The notes under the pieces were generated by a model. It did not search any database, was not told the origin of the DNA, and saw nothing but the letters and a program-made list of their open reading frames with translations. From positions 1 through 64,000 of the forward strand of contig JAISOV010000048.1 of NCBI GenBank assembly GCA_031275405.1: DNA of 64,000 nucleotides, written 5' to 3'. This document shows positions 52,099 through 61,605 of this stretch, one piece after another. Source of the stretch: Clostridium sp. (GTDB lineage: Bacteria > Bacillota > Clostridia > Lachnospirales > Lachnospiraceae). The position numbers and the translations under genes were made by a program. Each line of letters starts with the position of its first letter. The stretch's first letter is position 1.

Positions 52099-52833
52099 TT
52101 ATATCACCTTCTCCCAGGCATCATTAGAATATACTTCCAAAAGACGATTGATATATTTCCGGCCGACCGGCAGGCTCAGCACCTCATTATTTTTTATCAG
52201 ACTTACCGAATACGGATAGGTTTTTTTAACGCTTTCGATTTTTTCGATAGAAATGATGTACGACCTGTGGACTTGAATAAAACAGTCTGTATCCAACATC
52301 GTCTGTACTCTGCCGAGTGTTCCCCGAAAACTTACCTCGCCTTGCCGGGTATGGCACGTCACCGTATGGTCTGTTATTTCCACATACACGAGGTCGTCTT
52401 GACGGACATTGATCACGCGTCCCTCCGTCGTGATCCTGATATTGTTCCGCTTTCCCTGCCGTCTGGCGAGCCTGTCCAGAAACAGACCGAGTCTCCCATC
52501 ATCAACGGGCTTCTGTAGAAACCCCATTGCTTCTACCAGATAGCCATCAGCGGCCCGACGGGAATCGGCCGCCACAAATATGATCGGTATCGAACTGCTT
52601 ATCTTCCTGATTTTTTTCGCCAAAGCGATTCCATCCATGACTTCCTCGCCCAGAAAAACATCCAGGAATACCACATCCATATCCTCATGAACTGCCATAT
52701 AATCAAGTAACGCTTGAGGCGATGCAAAGTAATAATCCAAGACGCTGATTTTTCTGGAAGACGCCCATTTGGTTACTGATGTTTTCAATGTTTCGCTCCA
52801 ATATCGTTCCCTTTCACAGACCGCAACCTTCAT
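52099..52833 (-). CDS. LytTR-family response regulator
   Basis: 244 aa. Receiver domain with the phosphoacceptor Asp near 58 (VVFLDVFLGEE) and FLQKP (Lys). LytTR DNA-binding domain with LVYVEITDHTVTCHT, GTLGRVQTMLDTDCFIQVHRSYIISIEKIESV and LSLPVGRKYINRLLEVY. ATG at 52833 follows AAGGTGG. No histidine kinase is next to it. Its promoter region is a near-copy of that of the peptide operon, so it probably controls both. Confidence 0.93.
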   Translation of the reverse strand: MKVAVCERERYWSETLKTSVTKWASSRKISVLDYYFASPQALLDYMAVHEDMDVVFLDVFLGEEVMDGIALAKKIRKISSSIPIIFVAADSRRAADGYLVEAMGFLQKPVDDGRLGLFLDRLARRQGKRNNIRITTEGRVINVRQDDLVYVEITDHTVTCHTRQGEVSFRGTLGRVQTMLDTDCFIQVHRSYIISIEKIESVKKTYPYSVSLIKNNEVLSLPVGRKYINRLLEVYSNDAWEKVI

Positions 52834-52873
52834 TTTCCCATACCACCTTATCGCTTTCTGGACTATAGCTGAT

Positions 52874-52949
52874 ATGATAAGGCACTTTAAGGATTTCTTA
52901 CAAGTGTTTGGGGATAAATGGTCAAATGATGTCGAATTTTTGATAATCA
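52874..52949 (-). promoter_or_regulatory. Promoter region of the LytTR regulator, duplicate of the peptide-operon promoter
   Basis: TTGTAA, 18 bp, TATCAT on the minus strand and the upstream ATTTGACCATTTATCCCCAAA. Matches 50048-50123 at 65/76; a looser match extends to about 53065. Confidence 0.7.
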
Positions 52950-53132
52950 TTCCGGCAATCCACTGAAACGAGCCAACAGAATAACATCTAGGAACCGGCC
53001 TGTTCATGTCTATTTGCAGGGCCAAAGCTTCGCTGGATGGAATGTGGAGAGCGTATGCCTTTTCTCCAGAAGTCTCTCCGCAGCTTTCCATAAGTTTTTG
53101 ACATCCATTTCCAGATCCATGCGCCTGTAATC

Positions 53133-53209
53133 GTTGCTACTCAGCACACACGCAGCCCTCGTAATTTTGTGCAAAATTACTCCGCTGGATATTCCTGCTG
53201 AGCAGCAAC
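53133..53209. mobile_element. 77-bp MITE-like element with 14-bp ends and internal palindrome
   Basis: GTTGCTACTCAGCA (53133-53146) pairs with TGCTGAGCAGCAAC (53196-53209) with one mismatch. Inside is GTAATTTTG-tg-CAAAATTAC (53161-53180). Ends and core match the 210-bp element at 6869-7078, so this is a minimal member of the family. Confidence 0.7.
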
Positions 53210-53247
53210 GAACAGTAACCCTTTCCCCATACACGTTGACGAATGGA

Positions 53248-54594
53248 CTAATTCAGTTTGATCTTGCTTTCCAGTTCCGCCTGGCATTCGTCAAGCGCTT
53301 CCTGTGCGGTCTTTGAACCGGAGAGCGCGTTGTTCAGGTGCTTCGCTATGATCTCCTGCATTTCCGACTGCTGCTTTACGACCGGCGGCGTAACCAGATA
53401 ATCCAATGACGTGAATACGGCGTCGCGGTTATCCGGCGGCGTGATCTGCAGATACGCGTCCAGAATATCCTGATACGTCACGGGAGGAAGTTCCCAGCTC
53501 GCTTCGACGCGGATCGCGGCGGCTTCTTTGCTTCCCGCCAGGAACGCGGCAAGTTTCGCGGCGGCTTCGGGATATTTCGTTTCGCTGTTCACGACATAAG
53601 CGTTGGAGAAGAAATGCGTCGCTTTGGCCGTGTTGCCCGGTTCTACGGCGACATCCCAAGCAAAATCGCAGTTGTCCGTAAAGTCCGAAAAAGCCCAGAT
53701 GCCCGTGACGATCATGCCCAGACGTCCGGATTTGAACAGATCCCAGTCGCCCATGCCGCCCATCTGCGCATCGGAAGGCATGACGTTGCTGTCATTTACC
53801 CATCCGGCCATGATTTCCAGCGTCTCGACGTTCTGCGGCAGGTTGACCGTAAAACTCGTGCCGTCGTCGCTCATCATGCTCCCGCCGTTCTGCTTTACGC
53901 CCTTATAGAACTCGGTGAAGCTGATGGGGCGGTAGTAGCCATAAATATCGTCGCCCAAAGCGCGAATCTTCTTGGCGGCGTCAAGCATTTCCTCCCACGT
54001 CCAGTCGTTGGTCGGGTAAGCGATCTGTGCCTGGTCGAACAAAGCCTTGTTGTAAATCAGTACGACGTTCGAGAAGGAGTTGGGTATGCCGTACTGTTTG
54101 CCCTGATACTGGAACGCTTCCAGCGCGGTCTGGTTGAAGCCCGATGTATCGCCTATCAGGCCGCCTATGTCCAGAAGCACGTTTTCCGACGCGTAGGACA
54201 CGAAATTCTCAAAGTTCAGCTCGTAAACGTCCGCCGCCGACCCGCCGACCACTTTCGTCTGGAGCTGCGTGAAGTAATCGTCATAGCCGAAACTTTGCAG
54301 CTCGACCGTGATGTCCGGGTTCTGGACGTTAAACTCCGCGATCATCGACTTTAAGGCTTCCTCGGTCGAGCCGCTGCCGGAGAACTGGTCAAGCCGTATG
54401 GTTACTTTTTCGGCCTGCTCAGGCGCGGCCTGTTCAGACGCGGCCTGCTCGCTCTGGCTTGCCGCCACGCTCGCGCCCGAGGTTTCTTCGGCGCTGCCGC
54501 CGGTCTCTTGCGCGGAGCAGGCTGCCAGCATTGCCGCAGCGCAGACCAGTGATACTGCGGAACCCAAAATCTTTCTTACCCTCTTTGCCTTCAT
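53248..54594 (-). CDS. Sugar ABC transporter solute-binding lipoprotein
   Basis: 448 aa. Signal peptide with lipobox LAAC (Cys near residue 26), Ser/Glu/Ala-rich linker, then a family-1 solute-binding fold: KVTIRLDQFSGSGSTEEALKSMIAEFNVQNPDITVELQ, ANVLLDIGGLIGDTSG-like middle and FFSNAYVVNSETKYPEAAAKLAAFLAG. Extracellular capture of an oligosaccharide. No permease gene directly follows; it may share the MalF/MalG pair at 58268-60067. ATG follows AGGAGG. Confidence 0.92.
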   Translation of the reverse strand: MKAKRVRKILGSAVSLVCAAAMLAACSAQETGGSAEETSGASVAASQSEQAASEQAAPEQAEKVTIRLDQFSGSGSTEEALKSMIAEFNVQNPDITVELQSFGYDDYFTQLQTKVVGGSAADVYELNFENFVSYASENVLLDIGGLIGDTSGFNQTALEAFQYQGKQYGIPNSFSNVVLIYNKALFDQAQIAYPTNDWTWEEMLDAAKKIRALGDDIYGYYRPISFTEFYKGVKQNGGSMMSDDGTSFTVNLPQNVETLEIMAGWVNDSNVMPSDAQMGGMGDWDLFKSGRLGMIVTGIWAFSDFTDNCDFAWDVAVEPGNTAKATHFFSNAYVVNSETKYPEAAAKLAAFLAGSKEAAAIRVEASWELPPVTYQDILDAYLQITPPDNRDAVFTSLDYLVTPPVVKQQSEMQEIIAKHLNNALSGSKTAQEALDECQAELESKIKLN

Positions 54595-54655
54595 GTTGAT
54601 TCCCTCCTAAAATGAAGATAATATTTTGCCTTGCTGCTTCCCACGTCACTCATTA

Positions 54656-54669
54656 GTTATACGCTTAAC
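54656..54669 (-). promoter_or_regulatory. Candidate LacI operator upstream of the solute-binding gene
   Basis: GTTATACGCTTAAC matches the perfect palindrome at 55772-55785 at 11 of 14 positions (on the complementary strand), with the central CG kept. It is 62 bp before the start codon. Confidence 0.5.
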
Positions 54670-54694
54670 CACCGATAGGTAAGACCCTCCAAAA

Positions 54695-55741
54695 TCACGC
54701 TCTTGTCGCCACGGAAGCCCTCTCGACCAGCGACAGCGGTATCGTGACCTCGCGCTTGGGTGCGCTGAACTTGCCCACCATCTCAATCAGAAGCTCCGCC
54801 GCCGCGCTCCCTTTTTGGGCGATATTCTGGCGAACCGTAGTCAGCGACGGTTCGCAGATCACCGCTATGCTTGTGTCGTCGAACCCTATGACCGAAACAT
54901 CCTCCGGAACCCTGACGCCAAGCCGCCGGAGTCCTTTGATCAGCCCGACTGCGATAACATCCGCCGTTGCGTGAACTGCCGTAACCTTTGGAACCATTTT
55001 CGCGATCACTCCGGCCGCCTCCTCTCCGGCCTCAAAGCCCACGCTATCGGCTATCACCAAACGGTCGGAAAACGCAAGGCCCGCTTCGGCGAGCGCGTCC
55101 TCATATCCGGCCAGACGGGCCTTGTTCACGCCTTTTCGGTCGACCGCGCCGGTGACAAAGGCGATGGTCTGATGATTCCTGTCAATCAGATATTTCGTAG
55201 CCAAGAAACTCCCATACCGGTCGTTCGTGCCTACGTTATGAAAATAATGGTCGTTTATGTAGCAGTCCACCATTACGACAGGAATCCGCAGAGCGCGGAG
55301 ATCCGCTACGTATTCGCTCGGATAAACACCCATTGCGATGATCCCGTCGAGTGAGCGGTTAATCGCAATATCTGCGTAACTCTGATGAGCGGCGGTTCCC
55401 GAAATCAGCAGATGATACCCGTTTGTCCGGGATGTGTACTCCACAGCATTGAGAAACTCGCTGTAAAACGGGTTGCTGAACATAAACTCACGCCCCGGTT
55501 CCGTCTGCGGGATCACGACGCCGAACAGCTTCGAGCGGGCGACGCCCTGCTTCTTCGCCGAATTGATCGTGATCGCCGCCTGGTTTGGCACATAGCCGAG
55601 CTTACGCGCCGCCTCCAGCACCCTCTGGGTCGTTTCAGGGCTGATGGTCTTTGTCGGCTTCTGATTCAAGACATAAGACACAGTGGCCACGGAAACGCCT
55701 GCTTCCCGAGCGACGTCCTTGACGTTTACGGCCCTATTCAT
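54695..55741 (-). CDS. LacI-family transcriptional regulator
   Basis: 348 aa. N-terminal LacI helix-turn-helix VNVKDVAREAGVSVATVSYVLNQKPTKTISPETTQRVLEAARKLGYVPN and a periplasmic-binding-like effector domain (VFGVVIPQTEPG, GIIAMGVYP, VIGFDDTSIAVICEPSLTTVRQ). It probably represses the neighbouring sugar genes in the absence of a ligand. RBS GGGAGG. It has its own promoter-operator. Confidence 0.95.
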   Translation of the reverse strand: MNRAVNVKDVAREAGVSVATVSYVLNQKPTKTISPETTQRVLEAARKLGYVPNQAAITINSAKKQGVARSKLFGVVIPQTEPGREFMFSNPFYSEFLNAVEYTSRTNGYHLLISGTAAHQSYADIAINRSLDGIIAMGVYPSEYVADLRALRIPVVMVDCYINDHYFHNVGTNDRYGSFLATKYLIDRNHQTIAFVTGAVDRKGVNKARLAGYEDALAEAGLAFSDRLVIADSVGFEAGEEAAGVIAKMVPKVTAVHATADVIAVGLIKGLRRLGVRVPEDVSVIGFDDTSIAVICEPSLTTVRQNIAQKGSAAAELLIEMVGKFSAPKREVTIPLSLVERASVATRA

Positions 55742-55771
55742 GACAGTCCTCCCTGTCAGAAATATATTGAA

Positions 55772-55822
55772 GTTAATCGATTAACCTTTTTCTAGTATAA
55801 CCTGCCGTCGGGGAACTGTCAA
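55772..55822 (-). promoter_or_regulatory. LacI-gene promoter with perfect 14-bp operator
   Basis: Minus strand TTGACA (55817-55822), 17 bp, TATACT (55794-55799). GTTAATCGATTAAC (55772-55785), a perfect palindrome with central CG as usual for LacI-family sites, covers the start point. Confidence 0.85.
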
Positions 55823-55880
55823 TAGGAAAATCGAAAAAGAAATTTCTATTTTATGGAAATCTCCTGGCTGTCCGGCGGTA

Positions 55881-58262
55881 TCAGCCGGACGGTAACGGAA
55901 GCAGCCTCTTCTCCCCGGCCACTCTTTCCCCCGCCCGCAGCTCCAGTCTGTTTCCTTCCAGCCCCGCGCCGTCTACGTGCGGAATCCGTACCGCCACCGT
56001 CTGGCTCCTGTGACTGAAGAGAGCGTACTTCACGCTCTCCTTCGTCCATTCTATGTCTACGCGGATCCCCCCTCGCGCCATCAGTCCTGTTACTTTTCCG
56101 CGTTTCCAGCTCGAAGGGATCGCCGGAAGCAGTACCAGTTCCCCCGCATGGCTCTGCAGCAGCATTTCCGCTACCCCTGCGGTATATCCGAAATTTCCGT
56201 CGATCTGAAAGGGCGGGTGGGCGCAAAACAGATTCGCGTACAGCCCTCCTTCATGCTCCCTGGTTGCCGCTTCCGGCTCTATCAGATGAAACAGACGACG
56301 AACCATCCGCTCTGTCTGTTCCGCGTCTTCCAGCCTCGCCCATAGGATCAGCTTCCACGCCAGGCTCCATCCCGTTCCTTCCCGCCCCCTTCTGGACAGG
56401 CTCGTCCGGGCCGCTTTCCAAAGCTCCGGCTCCTTTGCCGTGATTCCGTACCCCGGGTGCAATTCGTATAAATGGGAAAGGTGTCTGTGATGTACGTCCG
56501 CCTCTTCCACTTCTTCCTTCCACTCCAGGATCTGCCCTTCCTTTCCCACAGCCACAGGAACGATCTGCGGCAGCAAGCGTCTGACCTCTGCCAGAACCGG
56601 ATCCGACCAAGCCGGGCCTGTCTGTTCCAGCGCTTCACAGGCCTGAATATAATCACGAAACAGATTCCGTATGATCGCGAGGGTATTTTCCGTATAATAG
56701 GAAACCGATACCTTCTCCCCCTCTTGCAGGAACTCGTTTTCCGGGGAGGTGGCAGGGCAGGGCGCGTATCCTTGCTCCGTCTTCTCCATCACCTGTACGC
56801 AAAAGATCACATTTTCCCTAAGGATCGGCATGATTCCTTCCAGATACGACCGATCCTCATGAAAAAGATACGCGTCAAATAAATTCCTGCACATCCATGC
56901 CGCCCCGAACGGCCAGAAAGCCCACATGGCCCGCCCCGCCGCAGGGGATGTTTTTCTCCAGATGTCCACGTTGTGAAAGCAGGCGACCCCGTCACATCCA
57001 AAAAACCGCTTCGCGCTTTTTCTCCCATGTTCCATCAGTTCCCGATTCATCGTAACCAACGGTTCGATAAGCTCCGGGAGATTGCATGGACCCGTCAGCC
57101 AGTAATTCATCTGCGTATTGATATTGACCGTATAAGCGCAGCGCCAAGGAGGGATTTTGTCCTGATTCCATATCCCTTGCAGGTTGGCCGCCTGCGTTCC
57201 CGGTCTAGAAGAAGCAATCAGGAGATACCGCCCATAATCAAACAATAAGGCGCACAGGGACGGGTCGGAAGGATCCTGTTCAAACGCCCGAATGCGCTCC
57301 TTCAAGTCCCTATGTTCTCTTCCGCTTTTTTCCAATTCCAGGCTTACTCTGGAAAAATAAGACTGATAATCCCGTACATGCTCCTCCATCAGCTGGTCAA
57401 AGCCTTGCCGAAATGCCTGGCAGTCTTCTTCCAGCCGCTTCCTGGGAGGAACCCCATCCACAAACGGATGTTTCTCATATCCCTGAAAACTCGAACGCAC
57501 CGCTAAAAACAAGGTCACTTCCCGGACATCCCTGCATAGGATTCCATCCTGACCCGCTTCCGCTCTCGCGCCCGGTTTTGCTCCTGTCTTCCCGCCCTTG
57601 ATACGGATCCTGCCAAACGCTTCATAGTACATCCCTTTCTCTTCCGGCTTCTCTGAAAAGACCAGAGCGTCCCCGCCTCCTCCCTGCCCGTCCGCGGGCC
57701 TGCTTCTGCCCGGGCATTGCCCGAAAAGGACAAACCCATCCTTCTCATAGCTCGTCCGTGTCAGGAACCCCTCCGTTCCGTAGAGCTTCACCGTGAACGC
57801 TTCCTCCGCCCAAATGCGATAGACGATTCCCTGTGCCGGCGCGCTGCAGAAACAGACCTGCCGGTACCGCTTTCCGCCGTTTTGATATTCCGCCGTAAGG
57901 ACTGCCGTTTCCAGATCCAGCCATCTGCGATAATCCGTTATTTTACGCTCTCCCTGGAATTCCATCACCACGGTTCCGAAAGGCTCATACATCTGCACCT
58001 CTTCCGCCCCGGCCATTTTTTCTTCCAGCAGCCGCATGGCCTGAACATAGCGGCCGTCTTTCGCAAGCATTCTGATCCGTTCCCGATCGTCCGCGGACAG
58101 ATCTTGCCGTTCCTCCGCCGGATAGCCGGACCATAGAGTATCTTCATTTATTTTTAAGATCTCCTTTGCCGCGCCGCCATATACCACCGCGCCCAGCCGC
58201 CCGTTTCCGATCGGCAGCCCTTCCTGCCAGGATTGCGCCGGATGGTGAAACTCTAATTTCAT
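55881..58262 (-). CDS. Glycoside hydrolase family 95-like, probable alpha-L-fucosidase
   Basis: 793 aa. N-terminal domain [37 protein letters not shown] is the GH95 signature. The (alpha/alpha)6 barrel has [24 protein letters not shown] with the catalytic Asn pair, [15 protein letters not shown] and [25 protein letters not shown]. No signal peptide, so it acts in the cytoplasm on imported sugar. It likely removes alpha-1,2-linked L-fucose (or galactose). It follows the permease genes at 58268 by 5 bp. Confidence 0.9.
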   Translation of the reverse strand: MKLEFHHPAQSWQEGLPIGNGRLGAVVYGGAAKEILKINEDTLWSGYPAEERQDLSADDRERIRMLAKDGRYVQAMRLLEEKMAGAEEVQMYEPFGTVVMEFQGERKITDYRRWLDLETAVLTAEYQNGGKRYRQVCFCSAPAQGIVYRIWAEEAFTVKLYGTEGFLTRTSYEKDGFVLFGQCPGRSRPADGQGGGGDALVFSEKPEEKGMYYEAFGRIRIKGGKTGAKPGARAEAGQDGILCRDVREVTLFLAVRSSFQGYEKHPFVDGVPPRKRLEEDCQAFRQGFDQLMEEHVRDYQSYFSRVSLELEKSGREHRDLKERIRAFEQDPSDPSLCALLFDYGRYLLIASSRPGTQAANLQGIWNQDKIPPWRCAYTVNINTQMNYWLTGPCNLPELIEPLVTMNRELMEHGRKSAKRFFGCDGVACFHNVDIWRKTSPAAGRAMWAFWPFGAAWMCRNLFDAYLFHEDRSYLEGIMPILRENVIFCVQVMEKTEQGYAPCPATSPENEFLQEGEKVSVSYYTENTLAIIRNLFRDYIQACEALEQTGPAWSDPVLAEVRRLLPQIVPVAVGKEGQILEWKEEVEEADVHHRHLSHLYELHPGYGITAKEPELWKAARTSLSRRGREGTGWSLAWKLILWARLEDAEQTERMVRRLFHLIEPEAATREHEGGLYANLFCAHPPFQIDGNFGYTAGVAEMLLQSHAGELVLLPAIPSSWKRGKVTGLMARGGIRVDIEWTKESVKYALFSHRSQTVAVRIPHVDGAGLEGNRLELRAGERVAGEKRLLPLPSG

Positions 58263-58267
58263 GTCAT

Positions 58268-59104
58268 TTACCCTTTCACGCCGCTATAAGCGACTCCCTC
58301 AATAATATATTTCTGCGCGGCGGCATACACAAGCACAATCGGAATCATCGAGCAGACCGTTCCTGCCATGATCGCCCCATAATCCGCCGAGAATTCCTTC
58401 TGGAAAGTAGCCAGCCCTAGCTGTATCGTCCACAGCCTGCCTGTTTCCAGGTAAATCATCGGGGCCATATAATCGTTCCAGACATCATTAAAAGTCAAAA
58501 TCGTGATCGTAGCAAGCCCAGCTTTACACAGTGGTATCATAATATGCAGATACGTCTTCACCGGCCCGCAGCCGTCCATTTTTGCGGCCTCATGAAGGCT
58601 GTCCGGAATACTGATCATGTTCTGGCGCAAGACGAAAACCCCGAACGCGCTGAACGCTTTCAGCAAGATCAGCGCCAGGTGCGTATTATACAGCCCCAGA
58701 TTACGCACTACCATAAACTGCGGAATCATAATCGCGTGCCAGGGTACCATCATCGTGGCCAGATACCCCAGAAACAGTTGATCCCTTCCGGGAAAACGCA
58801 GCTTGGAAAATGCGTAGGCCCCCATGGAACAGGTCGCCAGCTGGATAGCCGTAATCACTGCCGACAGCTTTGCGGTGTTTAAGAAATATTGCAGAAAAGG
58901 AATATCGGTCCAGACATTACTATAATTGTCTTTACGGAAAACGGCCGGAATCCATTTTACCGGATATTCAAAAATTTCCACATTCGACTTAAAAGATGCG
59001 CTCAGCATCCATACGAAAGGCACCAGCATAACGAAGGCGGCCAAGAGACACATTCCAAAAACAACGCAGCGAGAAATTCTGTTTTTCTTATTTTTTAGAT
59101 ACAT
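58268..59104 (-). CDS. Carbohydrate ABC transporter permease, MalG type
   Basis: About 278 aa, six membrane segments, with [31 protein letters not shown] (EAA loop). Also [21 protein letters not shown] at the start, typical of CUT1 inner permeases. Second permease of the pair; ATG at 59104 (GGGAG nine bases upstream) or 59125. It overlaps nothing and precedes the GH95 gene. Confidence 0.92.
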   Translation of the reverse strand: MYLKNKKNRISRCVVFGMCLLAAFVMLVPFVWMLSASFKSNVEIFEYPVKWIPAVFRKDNYSNVWTDIPFLQYFLNTAKLSAVITAIQLATCSMGAYAFSKLRFPGRDQLFLGYLATMMVPWHAIMIPQFMVVRNLGLYNTHLALILLKAFSAFGVFVLRQNMISIPDSLHEAAKMDGCGPVKTYLHIMIPLCKAGLATITILTFNDVWNDYMAPMIYLETGRLWTIQLGLATFQKEFSADYGAIMAGTVCSMIPIVLVYAAAQKYIIEGVAYSGVKG

Positions 59105-59143
59105 GTGTATGATCTCCCTTATCATGCTTCCGAGGACTGTCCG

Positions 59144-60067
59144 CTATTCATTGACCCACCTCTTCTGTCCCCGCCACTGGATCAGCGTGACGGCCAGGAT
59201 AATCAGGAACAGAAAATACGCAATGGCCGACGCGTAACCCATTTTGAAATTCCGGAAAGCCTCCCGGTAAATACGCTGCACCAAGACCATCGTCGCCCGC
59301 CCCGGCCCGCCGTCCGTGGTAATGCTGATAATATCGAACACTTGAAAAGAGGCGATAAAGCATAGAATCGTAACCATGAACGTCGTCGGACTCAGCATGG
59401 GCCACGTCACGTTCCAGAAGCATTTCCACGTGCCTGCCCCGTCGATTCTCGCCGCATCATACAGATGTTCCGGAATCGTCTTCAGTCCGCCCAGGAACAT
59501 CACCATGTAATATCCCGCCTGCTTCCAGACCACCGTAAGCACCACCGTAAGCATCGCCGTCTTCGTGGACGCAAACCATCCGGGCAGACGCTCTTTCGGT
59601 ACTCCCAGGAACAGCAGCAGACGGTTGACCGGCCCTTGCGCGGGATCAAACAGCAGCATCGCCACGCAGCCTATGGCAACCATGGAGGTCAGATTCGGGA
59701 AGAAATAAACCGTCTTGAAAAAGCCTCCTAAGAACCTTCTGCGGTTGAGCATCAAAGCCAGCAGCAGCCCTGCGAGAAGCGACAAGGGCACACTGGTCAG
59801 CGCGTAAAAAATATTGTTGAACAAGGCCGCCCGAAACTGAGAATCCCGGAACATTTTCAGATAATTCTCCAGAAATACGAAATCAAAATTGGGGAAGCCC
59901 GTATAATCCGTAAAGCTGACCCCCAGCCCAAGAACGACCGGAACCGCGATAAAGACCAGGAACCCGATCAGGTTGGGCAGAAGGAACAGATAGCCGGATA
60001 TGGCTTCCCGCTTCTCCATAGCATTCATCTTTTTCTTGAGGGGCCGTTTCAAAGCGCTCTCTTTCAT
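59144..60067 (-). CDS. Carbohydrate ABC transporter permease, MalF type
   Basis: 307 aa, six membrane segments. GYLFLLPNLIGFLVFIAVPVVLGLGVSFTDY at the N-terminus, and the EAA loop IPEHLYDAARIDGAGTWKCFWNVTWPMLSPTTFM. CUT1-type. Pairs with the MalG-type gene 40 bp downstream. The ATPase is not in the window; Firmicutes usually share MsmX-like ATPases. Confidence 0.93.
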   Translation of the reverse strand: MKESALKRPLKKKMNAMEKREAISGYLFLLPNLIGFLVFIAVPVVLGLGVSFTDYTGFPNFDFVFLENYLKMFRDSQFRAALFNNIFYALTSVPLSLLAGLLLALMLNRRRFLGGFFKTVYFFPNLTSMVAIGCVAMLLFDPAQGPVNRLLLFLGVPKERLPGWFASTKTAMLTVVLTVVWKQAGYYMVMFLGGLKTIPEHLYDAARIDGAGTWKCFWNVTWPMLSPTTFMVTILCFIASFQVFDIISITTDGGPGRATMVLVQRIYREAFRNFKMGYASAIAYFLFLIILAVTLIQWRGQKRWVNE

Positions 60068-60171
60068 ATCTTCCTGATCTCCTTCCCTCCGCTTTGGAAC
60101 AGGCGGACGTTTCCCGTCCGCCTGTTCGATCCGTGACCCTAGGAACTGTTGCGGATGACGTATCGTAAGGA

Positions 60172-61467
60172 CTATCCCGCCATCTTTTCCGCTCTCAGCT
60201 TATCATAATTAGCAAACGCTTTCTCCAAGGTCTGCTCATCCAGGAGATAGAGCTGCATTTCCTGCTTGAATGCCTCGTTTAGGTCATTATAGTAAGACTC
60301 CGTTCCCACTTCACTGTTGATCTTAGCGGAAAAACGATATTCGACACCCGGCACGGTAACTTCTTTCTGATAGATTTCCAACGCCTGGTCACTCGGATAA
60401 CTGGGTATATTCTTCTCGGCGGCATAGATGGCGCCGCCTGCTTCCGAAGCCGTACAGAATTCAATGAACTCATAAGCAGCTTCCTGATTCTGAGAGGCTG
60501 CGGAAATACAGAAGTAGGATGCCTGGCCTACCGTGGACTCCGCCGGAATATCCTCAAAGACCGGCAAAGGAGCCGTGCCGTAATTGAGATCTTCGGATAA
60601 CAGATTGAAATCCCAGTCCCCGTTGATCATCATATAGACATTTCCGGATTCAAAAACGGCATTGTAATCATAGCTGCCGGAGGTAATCGTCGCAATGCCC
60701 GGATGGCTCCGATCCTCCGCATAAAGACGGTGCAGTACTTCCATGTATTTTCTCGTATACGGCATGGGTTCATCCGCCGTAAGATATTCTCCCGCCGCGG
60801 TAGCGCCTAAGTTCATCGTCCAGTCCGGAAGCAAGCCGCCCCAGTACTGGGTTCCGTCTTCTTCATAAGTAAGCTCCTTGGCCAGTTCGGCATATTCGTC
60901 CCACGTCAGATTCTCCGGATAAGGAAGCCCTTTCGCGTCGAAGAGATCCCTGTTGTAAAAGAGCATCCAGGCGGAACCGGTAGTAGGCAGTCCATAGAAC
61001 GCGCCGCTCTCATCCGTCACCAGCGCCAACGTGGTATCCCGGATCGGAGACAAGTCCAGTCCGCTGGCAGCCGCAAATCCGGACAGATCCGCCAGAGCGT
61101 TGTTATCCATATACTGCTTGACGACACTGGAACCGCGAAGCCAGAAGACGTCCAGGTCTTCCCCGCTGCCGGAAGCCAGTACCTTGATTTTATCATCATA
61201 GGAATCATTGGCGATCACATGGGGAACTACCGTAATCCCGTTGTCCAAGGCATTAAAAGCTTCTACCTGGGCGTCCACAAACGCCTGGGCATCGGAATGC
61301 TCATAAAAATTGATCACAAGATCTCCTGCGGCAGCGGCGTCTCCCTGCGCGTTTCCTCCCGTATCCGCTCCCGCGTTACCTGTTCCTTCCTCCTGATTTC
61401 CCGAGCAAGCGCTCAGGGAAACCGTCATGGCAAGTGCCAGCATAGCTGCAACCATACGCTTCTTCAT
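60172..61467 (-). CDS. Sugar ABC transporter solute-binding lipoprotein
   Basis: 431 aa. Lipobox LSAC (Cys near residue 21), Gly/Asn-rich linker, then LVINFYEHSDAQAFVDAQVEAFNALDNGITVVPHVIANDSYDDKIKVLA and MMINGDWDFNLLSEDLNYGTAPLPVF. ATG at 61467 follows GGAGGAAACAGG. Directly upstream of the MalF gene, so it is the main binding protein of this transporter. Confidence 0.94.
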   Translation of the reverse strand: MKKRMVAAMLALAMTVSLSACSGNQEEGTGNAGADTGGNAQGDAAAAGDLVINFYEHSDAQAFVDAQVEAFNALDNGITVVPHVIANDSYDDKIKVLASGSGEDLDVFWLRGSSVVKQYMDNNALADLSGFAAASGLDLSPIRDTTLALVTDESGAFYGLPTTGSAWMLFYNRDLFDAKGLPYPENLTWDEYAELAKELTYEEDGTQYWGGLLPDWTMNLGATAAGEYLTADEPMPYTRKYMEVLHRLYAEDRSHPGIATITSGSYDYNAVFESGNVYMMINGDWDFNLLSEDLNYGTAPLPVFEDIPAESTVGQASYFCISAASQNQEAAYEFIEFCTASEAGGAIYAAEKNIPSYPSDQALEIYQKEVTVPGVEYRFSAKINSEVGTESYYNDLNEAFKQEMQLYLLDEQTLEKAFANYDKLRAEKMAG

Positions 61468-61605
61468 CCTGTTTCCTCCTCTTTTTAACCGACCGTCTTT
61501 CCAAATGCGGCTTTGTCTGGTTCCTATCAAGATGATAGAGGATTCCCGGATTTCTGCATAGGTTGAAAAAATATCATCCCCTCTCTCGCGGCAAAGCGCC
61601 TTTCC

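Noticed and set aside
50072-53091. Similar short minus-strand peptides (KAYALHI...) read from both copies of the duplicated upstream region
   Set aside because: They follow from the DNA duplication; the frames have no ribosome site, and in one copy the frame simply continues into the LytTR gene upstream of its real start.
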